From NCBI GenBank assembly GCA_030015575.1, contig CM057338.1, forward strand, positions 634,810,189-634,874,188: 64,000 nt of DNA, in the 5' to 3' direction. Shown here piece by piece: positions 55,475 to 64,000 of this stretch. Origin of the DNA: Agapanthus africanus. Its lineage: Eukaryota; Streptophyta; Magnoliopsida; Asparagales; Amaryllidaceae. Under the pieces are notes generated by a model. That model ran no database searches, was not told where the DNA came from, and saw only the letters and a list, made by a program, of their open reading frames with translations. The translations under genes were made by a program, and so were the position numbers. Every line of letters begins with the position of its first letter. Within the stretch, counting starts at the first letter, position 1.

Positions 55475-57760
55475 CTCGCCATTAACATGGTCTAGCTTTG
55501 TCTAATGTGTTTTACATTTCCGATCGAACAATTTTCCAAAAACCGTATTTTTCTTCACATCAGTTTCTGTCGAAATTTTTTGAAGTCCAAAAATTTTTCA
55601 GGTTGTTTCGGAATGATGTGTAGGACAATCTAAGAGTTCTGGGAAAATTTGGTCTCGTGAACAGTCTAAACGACCGCGGAACCGCGGCCAAACCCATTCT
55701 TGGGCCGCGGTTCCGCCGCGACTTGAACCGATCAGTGTACCAAAATTTTCCAGAAAGCTCCTGAGTTGAAAATATGGGTTTTGGAATATTAATTTTGGGC
55801 CCAGAATTTCTTGATGTGCTACAGCAGTACTTAGGGCCCACTTGTTATAATTTTGATCGATCGGATATTATAAACACATTTTTTCACAGTATTTACATTA
55901 TATCTGCGACCGTGAATGTCACTTGATCGGTAAATCCTGTCTAACTGCTATAGCTCGATTAGACGGATTTGCGAACGTGACTTTCACGTTGATGTTCTGT
56001 GTATTGCTGTGATGTTCCGGATCGGTCGTGGGGGATAGCCTGGTTGCAGTGGTAGTACAGTTTTGTTGTATTATGTACATTTAATATTGCGGGGCGAGCG
56101 TCCGACATGTGGACTGCCGTCACTGCCTGTTTGTATTATTATTTTGGGGCACGGCCAGGTTGCGGTCGATGTACCCGTTGTATGTATATTTTACTTTCTG
56201 TACTAGGATCACTCCGCGGAGGGGTGCACGGATAGCCGGGTTCTAGAGGGCAACGAGCCCGCATCTCTTGGCATTGAGATGGAGGGGGGTTCACTCTAGA
56301 ATTGGCGGTCTATTCGCCGTACTCGTAGGGGGTACAGGTTGACCCAGGAGGGGTGCCCAAGTTGCCGGATTCCGTGAAGTGCCGGGTGGTCCATTCACGT
56401 CGCTGAAAGGGGCTGACTCGCTTCAGGTTTTGGCGGGTAACTTGCCGCGCCCATAGGGGTCTAGGATTTCATTGCATAGGCTATCCACACGACCAGGGGA
56501 ACGTTGGGTTTCAGCGGCTCTGTGAAACCCGGGGATCCCAGATATCTGTATTGTTCTGTGATGCTGTACATTTCTGTGATGTTGCATTTTATCACGCCTT
56601 GAGCGAAATATTATATATTGATATATATACTAGTAGATGTTGTATATGTTTTGCATCCGCACAAGTCCAGTCCCCGCTCTGTCGTTAGTTAGCTAACCTA
56701 ACGGGTAATGACGGGACCCAGTGGCGAATGCGGATGGCATATACGTACATCCGTATATTTTCGTTCTTTTTGGTGTGATCAATTGATGGGACTGCGTTGA
56801 TTCGGATCAATGCAAGTTAAAAACAAACATATTCTGATGTTGTTGGAACACTTTTCAAAAAGCTGTTATTGCAAGGACGTTCACTTTTGTTTTGCATCGT
56901 GGTATTCAGTTGGAATATCCTGCTCCTCAGTCGACGAGGCAAGGGCCGAGATCCCTTCACCGGGAGTGACCCCTTGGACAGAAGTTTGCGTCAGGGCATT
57001 AACTTCACTATAGCCGATAACTTTTGCTTTGCATCATGGTATTCAGTTGGAATATCCTGCACCTCATTCTACGGGGAAAGAGCCGAGATCCCTTCACCGG
57101 GAGTGACATCTTTAGCAACGGTTTTCGTCACTATATTTTTAAAAGCTATCCGTTCCTTCAACGATATCAAGTTCATTACGTTTAAGGTTTTCGCCAGAAA
57201 CCATTCGTAGCCCTCCGTCGTTTCAGACGGGTAGCACGTAGTATTCATGCTATGTTTGTTGACCTTCGTCAAGGCATAGTGTATGGTAGCTGCTTGTTGC
57301 CTTTCTGTTGCATAGATAGATGCGTTGGTTTGGGACAGTCGTATAGCCTTGTTGACCTTCGTCAAGGGCTTGTACGGGTGGGTTCAAATTAACCTGGACA
57401 ATGACGGGTGGAACTTGACATGTGACTTATGATTTGTTGACCTTCGTCAAGGTCATAAGAGCATGGGGCAAAAATCACATCGGGAGTTTCAAAAGAACTG
57501 AAACTTGCCAGATATGCGTATACCTTCTGGAGTGTGATACCGTGAGCGGATTCCGTCACGTTGTCATGCGATGATAGTTGGATCCCGGTTCCCACTGATG
57601 AGTTGGTTTACTCCTCGGGTGACCCCGACTAATTCTTCTTTCAGATTTGGAGGAGAATTTGAAGTACAGTGGGAGGTTTCCAGATTAGATAAATTGGTAA
57701 CCATTCTGATCTAGGTTAGAGTGCACGCTGAGTGTTTCTTTTCTCTCTCTCTTCGGCAGC
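55475..57760 (+). other. Leader of family B copy 2, non-coding
   Basis: Motifs in order: a perfect 13-bp hairpin CGGAACCGCGGCC/GGCCGCGGTTCCG (55677-55689 with 55703-55715), the GTTAG/CTAAC hairpin (56683-56703), duplicated CCTTCACCGGGAGTGAC (56950-56971, 57087-57108), and the triple motif (57259, 57352, 57437). Similarity to copy 1 starts near 56490. No gene seen. Confidence 0.75.
57259..57450 (+). repeat. Triple palindromic leader motif, family B copy 2
   Basis: TTGACCTTCGTCAA is identical at 57259-57272, 57352-57365 and 57437-57450, each followed by GG; spacing 93 then 85. The arms TTGAC/GTCAA are perfect and each arm is a W-box core. Confidence 0.88.
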
Positions 57761-57879
57761 GACCATTGACCCGACCCTAAGACTATGACTCAGTGACCAG
57801 ATTAACCGAACCTTCTTAAACACCGGCTTTTGGATTGTCAGAGTTGCAAACCTCATTGCCACTCCTACTTTTACCATTT

Positions 57880-58690
57880 TCTCCAGGACACCCCGTATTA
57901 TTACGAACGTCCACTTCCATTGGACAAAACCATCATATGGTTAGATACGAACTCGAAAGAATTTATTCGAGGATGGTTTCAGGTTCTGGAGGAAACGGAT
58001 AGGACTATTCAGTTGTCCTTTCCTTTTACCTTCTCTCAGGTTGCGAGTACTCCTTGGTTTAGGAGTAGCACACCTATTACGCAAATTGTATAGTCTTCTT
58101 CCAAACCTTAGGCTGGTGCCGAACGGTGGGGAATGAAGAAAACCAATTAGCATAACGATGGTGTGCAGATGGCATTAAGTAAAGACATAACAAGGGATTA
58201 GTAAGAGGGCAAAGTAAATTACGACTGATATTCACGACAAAACCAGGTATTTCATTACCACTTCCACTTCACCTTTGTATTTCTCCAGGACACTCCGTAT
58301 CACTACGAAGATCCACAGTTTATTGGATACTCCATCGTATGGTTATATACGAACTCGAAAGGAACTTATTCCAGTTCGGGGATGGATTCTGGTTCAGGAG
58401 AAATAGGAATAAGGTTTATTCGGTTGTCTTTTATCTTCACCTTCTCTTGCATTGCGAGTGTTCCTAGGATTAGGACAGTACACCCATTATGCTTATTGGA
58501 TAGTCTTCTTCTAAACCATAGGCTGGTGCCGAACGGTAGGGAAGGAAGAAAACCATTTGGCCTAAAGGGGTGTGCAGAAGGTAATGACTAAAGACATATA
58601 AAGGGATTCGGAGAGGTGGCAAAGAATTATACGGCTACAATCGTGAATCTGGAAGAGGCATTACTAGGAATACCGGGATACCCCATCGAA
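57880..58690 (+). repeat. ~400-bp tandem duplication in gag position, copy 2
   Basis: TTCTCCAGGACACYCCGTAT ends its first block near 57888 and recurs near 58288, a ~400-base period. The first unit is open for 87 codons at 57830-58093 (DTPYYYERPLPLDKTIIW). It is the counterpart of 16711-17510. I do not recognise the protein. 58690-59500 belongs to the element and contains the unoccupied site of element A (58933-58937) but no recognisable gene. Confidence 0.65.
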
Positions 58691-59499
58691 ACATTTCAAT
58701 GTTTCAGTTTCACTGTGTACTGTTAAAGGAAAACTGATTTCCTAATTAATCCTTACTCCAGGGTATGTATTTACCAGGTATGATTCTCACATCTGTATGG
58801 TATTACAGATGTTGAGTGGGAGTAAGTTATTGGGAATTGGGTGATCATCCTCATTATGTCGGGATTCGTTGTAATCGGTGATATTTGAGGAGATCACCTG
58901 GGCTGTTTGCCGGTTGGCAAATATTTGGTTTTGAATATCCGCTGTTATGCACCAATTTCAAATTGATATATCTGTACATCTATTTTTATAGAGTGAGATA
59001 TACCTTTTTGATATTATGTCTATGACATTTACCTATATCAGTGGATGGTTAGGTAAGGAGCATTGAACAACGGTGTAATTCTTCTTAACCATAAGTACAG
59101 TTTTCAACCTACGACATACAGTGAATGAGTTATCAAACTCAAGGGACTTATTACAGAGTATTGTATATTGTCCAGGGTCCATCAGGACAGAGGGGTTGGT
59201 CCTCGTACTATATTCGGTTTACTTATGACTTCTCTAGTTTTTAGAAAGTTGTTTCGCGGAAACACTGGATCCGAATTTTGAGAAGTTATAGGTATTTGAA
59301 TAAAGTAGAGAACCAGGTATTGCAAGTGTCGGGATTTTTCAAAGTGATCGAAGATGTAGATACTTGTGTATGGTATTCAGTCAATAGTAATGATTAAGAG
59401 AAGTTGCTTCTCTTTCGGGTTACTCATAATTGGAAGCATTCCTAAGTTGAGTAATGCTGATCGGCCTCCTTCCATTTAGTTGACATGCACTGGAGACAG

Positions 59500-61170
59500 C
59501 TGCATGATTTGAATCTGGTTCAATTAAATCAGTGCCTCTGGTTCTATATTGGATATAGAACAGTTCATATCTTAACGATGTTAAGGTACGGGGAGTTGTC
59601 CGGCTTATGATTAAAACCAGACACTGGACAACTCAAGGCACGTTTCTGTAATGGCTGTTTGTGGGTTGACCCAGGCTATGACGAGGGTTGACTTTCTGCC
59701 ATCCGGAAGATCAATAGAAATATTATTCTAGACTCGCCACAGTTTTAATAAAAATGTATTTTTTCAGAAAACAGTACTGGGAGTATGGTAGAACTGGAAG
59801 TGATTCCAGAACCGCAAGCGATTACTGAAGATTTGATAGGAACCTAAAGATTCAATCTGGTTTGACATTCCATTGGCCACTCCGCAGATATGGTGGGTAA
59901 CTTCAGGCACCCGAGAGGTACTCCGGTAGCCTCAAGGACGGTGACAGGGAAGTTCTTGTTTACCCACACTTGCCATTGCTGTTGTTCCAGGCTGCGAGAC
60001 CCGGCGGGAGGATGAGTATAGCGTCGTTCTAATCTGGCTTCAGAAGTGTACGTGTATATGACTCTGCCAGAGGGTTGTCATAGTCAGTGGGAGCAGCGGA
60101 AGCATTGGTGGACAGGCAGCTTATGTCTATTTATAGACTAAAGCAGATATAGCGGAGAAAGATCATCTATTTCTGACGTGACAGTCATAGGTTTGACTTC
60201 ATCAGAATAGGGGATGGATCTGTTGAGAAGGTAGTAGGGTGTGATGTCCTGGTATTTGGATGACATACACAGAGTAGGAAGTGATGTTCCTATACTACAA
60301 TCGGTTATACTTTGGTCGTCACACAGTAGTTTCTCCACATGGGACTTGGACATTATATCAGACATACTGGTCACTAGATCTATGGTTTTAGATCTAGATT
60401 TGGGTGGTTTTCTAATCAGGGTACTTAGACAGCATTCTAAGAGTATTTAGAATGGACGACTCCTGGCACGGTAGTGTACCTGCAGGTGATGGAGTCACCC
60501 TCTCTAAAGGTGTCTTACAGACTAAAGGGGAGAGGGATGTGCATGATTGGCAGATCACTTGCTCAGGCATTTGAGTCAATCATGAGATGTCAAGTACCAC
60601 ACCAGATGTTGTTCTTGCACTAGATGCAATAAGTTGACATTGATCCAATCCTAGAGAAGCAGTCGGAAGCAGTTTTAGAACATAAGTGAATGTTCTAGGG
60701 ATATGATAACGACAGCCTCATTCGGGAGATAGTTATCATTCCAGGCTTCCAAGGTGACCTGGACGACAAGGAGGTTGTCAGAGTTATAGTTTTCCCTCTG
60801 ACGAGGGGCAGTATTTTGGACAGGTGGTCCAAGGCAATACTGAGGGAGGCATGGCGCAGGATACTGATTAAGTTCAGTTGACGATACAGTCTAAGAAGTT
60901 TGGATTTGGAGTTCATTTATGAGCTAGGTCCCATCAGACATCCAGACACATTCTAAGACAGGTATTGCTCATTTTGGGAGATGGCTTTCTCCGCGAACAT
61001 GAGATATAGAGAGACATAAAAAGAAACATCAAAGAGGATCCACTCAATGAGGCTATTTCTCGAACGCAATAGTTTCGCAAACGAGCTTTGTGAGACTGAC
61101 TAGTAGAGGAGTTGGGTGTTCGGTATCACACGGGCTGTGAGTATGCGGCATCGCAATAATTAGTCTTGAG
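59500..61170 (+). pseudogene. Decayed copia pol of family B copy 2
   Basis: The same fragments as in copy 1, at corresponding spacing: GGGGAGTTGTCCGGC (integrase tail) near 59592, CCAGGCTATGACGAGG near 59672, a YVDD-like TATTTGGATGACATAC near 60251, and GAGGATCCACTCAATGAGG (RNase H end) near 61036. No frame exceeds 80 codons. Confidence 0.6.
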
Positions 61171-61173
61171 TGC

Positions 61174-61184
61174 AAGTGGGAGAT
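61174..61184 (+). other. Polypurine tract, family B copy 2
   Basis: AAGTGGGAGAT immediately before TGTTGGAGATAATGCCC. Confidence 0.85.
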
Positions 61185-64000
61185 TGTTGGAGATAATGCC
61201 CTCAGAGTCAATTATTGGATCACAGGCACGTGATTGCAATGATTGAGGGAGGACCTATTCCGGTAGGACAGTCTTACTCAAGATGATAGTATGCTATCTG
61301 GTTTGTCTTTATCATCGTGTACTGCTTTAGGTGACCTGACATGTCGCTATTACACATTGATAGAGCCCCTAGGATTCTTGCTTGACCACCAGCAGTATGA
61401 GGGCGATCATATTAGTGGGAGCCGGGGTCTATAAGCACATCCTTAAAAGGTCCCTTGTCGTGGGAGTTTCGAGACAGGGCATCTGTTAGTTATATGTATG
61501 CCCTAGAGGCCATTACTGTACATAGGATGTATATTGTAGTGGATGCTGGGACATATATAGGGAGGACTTTCTTGCTCGACATGATAGTATGCTATCTGGT
61601 TAATCTTTACCTTAACGTGTATACTGATTGTCTCTCTGTTACATGTTGGTAAAGCCCTTAGGATCTGTACTTGACTACCTGGACTATGATGCGGATCATA
61701 CTAGTGGGGACATGGTAGTCCATAAGTACATCCTTCAAAGTTCCTAGTCGTGGGTGTATCGAGATGGGGCATCGATATACCAGAGTAGACTAGCGTATAC
61801 CTTCTCGACCCATACAGATGGGCGATGGATGATCCCATATCCATTGGTGTTTGACATCAGAGATGATATACGGGTGCTCAGTGGAGACTGGGTACACTGG
61901 ACGGACTCGTCGAGAACTCCCAGATGGTATTATACCTCACGTCAGATGGCAGTTCTCTGGTGACACTGGTACAGAGTAGTCTGTTGACCCGAGATCGTCA
62001 TAGAGTCTTGTGTGGTTCCCACTGTGCTTTGATTTCCATCTTACCACGTCCAAGAGGGCGTGCAAAACGGTGGTTTTTGGGTACAGTCCCGAGTCACATG
62101 GAGGCAATGAGCGATAGGAGGGGATTCGTCTCTCCCGGTATAGGGAGTTGATGTTGCGCTGTGTTCGATTGGCTATAACAGGAAATCCCTGGCCAGGGTT
62201 GCAGAGATTTACTGGTAAGTGTTACCAGTAGTTTCTCGAATTGTTATAGACCTCATATCGACACGACTTATCGAGCTATTGGGGTCTGACGTATACCACC
62301 CCTAGGCAAGATATGCGACATATCAGACGATCAGACCGGACTGTACGGTAGTGTTACTGGTCGGATTCACTGGAGTGTGAGCGGGCTTGCTCGTCGATCT
62401 TCAGATCGCTCAATACCCGGGTGGCCGTTACGTTTAGCAGACCGCTTGCGGCTTGTGGGTGTTTGATATGATCATCGCCTGCTGCCGGCGTATTGACGAG
62501 TCTTTAGAGTCATACACAGAGGTTTCCTGGCTCAAGCGAAACGAAATAGGAGCGCATATGAGATATGTGCGGGACCGAGAATAATGCGTGTATGTGATAC
62601 CGTATTCCATTCTCGCGATGAATGTATCGATTAGGTTATATGCGATATACCCTAGTTATCGAATCAAAGGTTGATTCGATAAGCCGATACATAGGATACT
62701 GGTCGGTTATATGCGATATGACCGGATCGTTAAATCAAGTGTTGATTTAATGATTTAATGTATAATTATATATTTGATATATTACTTTGCATTAACTAGT
62801 ATCGGTTCACTTTAAATGGATATTCTCACTCGGGTGTGCGCATTGCATATGCGATATGATTTTGTGCACATGTTTGTATCATGTTTGATGATGCATGCTT
62901 TTTGGTTAAGTATAACGAATTAAACCAAGGTTAAGTTGTTGATTAGGGTTTTACTTATTCATTTATCTTATTTATTTATTCATTTTGAATAAATTGGAAG
63001 ATAAATGAATGGTGGCTACTTTTGTTTTTAGTTGAAGTTTCATGAAGCTTTGACTTGATGACTTTTTTGTTCTCATCCTTAACCCTAACCATCAACCCAA
63101 CCTTAGTCAATTCTCTACACTTAACTAAGGTAAATATTATGATAAGTATTGTTTTATTTTTCTATTTAAAATAACTTATCATATTCTTCATCTTCTTCTT
63201 CTTCTTCACTTCAAGAAAAAGCTTCACAAGCTTTAATGGCAAAGTGAGAATTAGAGTGAGAAATCCAATTCTAAAGTTTACCCACTTCCTATTTCTTCAT
63301 CCTCTACCTCTTGCCAAGTAGTAGAGTGTGTTTCCTTCACAAGTTTTCAAGGCTTGGTGAAGGTGGAGCTTGATCTAGCGATGCCTCGACGTAGATCATC
63401 TTCGGCATGGACATCGACGACCTAGCTCGCTTATTCTTCGACGAAGCCGACGCTGGAGTCCGGATTCCTTTTGGACAGCGGAGGGGACTTCGTTGCGGAG
63501 CTATGGAGGTGGAGCACCGGATCTACAAAGGTTGTATTTCCGATTCTTATAGTTAAGTTGTTAACTAGTTTATCTTTTCGCCTAAACTTCTAGCCGACGA
63601 TCCGTAGTCGGGTCTCTCGGCACCTAGAATTTTTGAAATTGGCATGGTTGATGCCTTGTGAGACCTCACTAGTGTGCCTAGGAACCCTACAGCATCGATA
63701 CTCCAGAGAAGACTAGTGTATACAGTCGAGACCCCGATGAGGGGCGGTGGCCGGTCTCACAAGCCACTGGTGTCAGTTGGTTCACCTAAGATGTATACAG
63801 GTGCTCATTGGGATATGAGTACACCGGACAGGACTCGCCGGGAACATGCTATTTGGTCTTATACCTGACGTCAGATAGCAGTTCCCTGGTGACCTGTGTA
63901 CAGGTTAGTTCATCGACCTGGAGATCGTCATTTGTCTCGTGTGAGTTCCCACTGTACTTTGATTACTACCCTACCACGCTCAAAGGAGACGTGCAAACAG
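61185..64000 (+). repeat. 3' LTR of family B copy 2, interrupted and partial
   Basis: LTR sequence runs 61185-61483 and resumes at 63692 after a solo LTR of family C, matching 53313 onward. It is cut by the window end. Confidence 0.88.
61484..63691 (+). repeat. Solo LTR of family C
   Basis: 2208 bp, TGTTAGTTATATG..GAACCCTACA, similar to the element C LTRs but more diverged in the 62800-63200 part. It is flanked by GCATC at 61479-61483 and 63692-63696 and has no internal sequence, as expected after recombination between two LTRs. ORFs within are chance. Confidence 0.92.

Larger units (their letters stand above)
53313..64000 (+). mobile_element. Family B copia-type retrotransposon, copy 2, runs off window
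   Basis: 5' LTR 53313-55461, primer site, leader, ~400-bp duplication, decayed pol, polypurine tract and a 3' LTR starting at 61185, interrupted by a solo C LTR. Internal sequence aligns with copy 1 throughout. The 3' end is beyond base 64000. Confidence 0.88.

Noticed and set aside
15320-64000. Possible host gene, tRNA or rRNA
   Set aside because: The only open protein similarity is to retrotransposon gag-pol; no tRNA cloverleaf or rRNA landmark was seen. The tRNA-like strings are primer sites.

Overview
This window is plant nuclear DNA, probably from an angiosperm with a large repeat-rich genome. It is built almost entirely of LTR retrotransposons inserted into one another. I see no convincing host gene, tRNA, rRNA or CRISPR array. 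The plant assignment rests on the element types: a Ty3/gypsy Tat-lineage element with two RNase H domains and antisense ORFs, and Ty1/copia elements with ~2 kb LTRs and an initiator-Met-tRNA primer site (TGGTATCAGAGC).

Region 1 (1-~15320, + strand) is a decayed Tat element that enters the window inside gag. It runs gag, protease, linker, RT-RNase H, archaeal-type RNase H and integrase, ending at 7702. About twelve premature stops but only one clear frameshift break it. Its ~7.5 kb 3' region is unusual. It holds a 152-bp duplication, three blocks of short hairpins whose stems covary, a ~60-bp hairpin repeat and a 158-bp tandem array. It also holds two related ~170-aa ORFs on the opposite strand (one broken), a cluster of CACGTG boxes upstream of the intact one, and a stretch crowded with tiny inverted repeats.

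Region 2 (~15320-32221, +) is a 5'-truncated copia-type element of family B. Element A (17777-27873, minus strand) sits inside it. A is almost intact: 2030-bp LTRs with two differences seen by eye, target duplication GAATA, primer site, polypurine tract, and a gag-pol broken by one base. The second B copy carries the unoccupied site at 58933-58937.

Region 3 (32222-~37522) holds two pieces of an LTR-like family E, whose copies end in GTCGTGACA, separated by ~2.6 kb of unassigned AT-rich sequence with a 22-bp tandem array.

Region 4 (~37523-51956) is a minus-strand copia remnant D. It is split by a complete plus-strand element C (40909-51256, target duplication AACCA). C and D share a gag reduced to ~230 bp.

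Region 5 (51957-64000) is a third E piece inserted in the LTR of D. It is followed by a second B element (from 53313, running off the window), whose 3' LTR is split by a solo LTR of family C (61484-63691, target duplication GCATC).

Families A-D share the tRNA primer site, polypurine tract, long leader and several structured leader motifs. The most striking motif is a 13-15 nt imperfect palindrome present three times per leader at conserved ~93 and ~85 nt spacing; its central bases change together within each element. Only A has a recognisable full gag-pol. My inference is that B, C and D moved with proteins supplied by an A-like, Angela-lineage partner, as in the known BARE1/BARE2 relationship.
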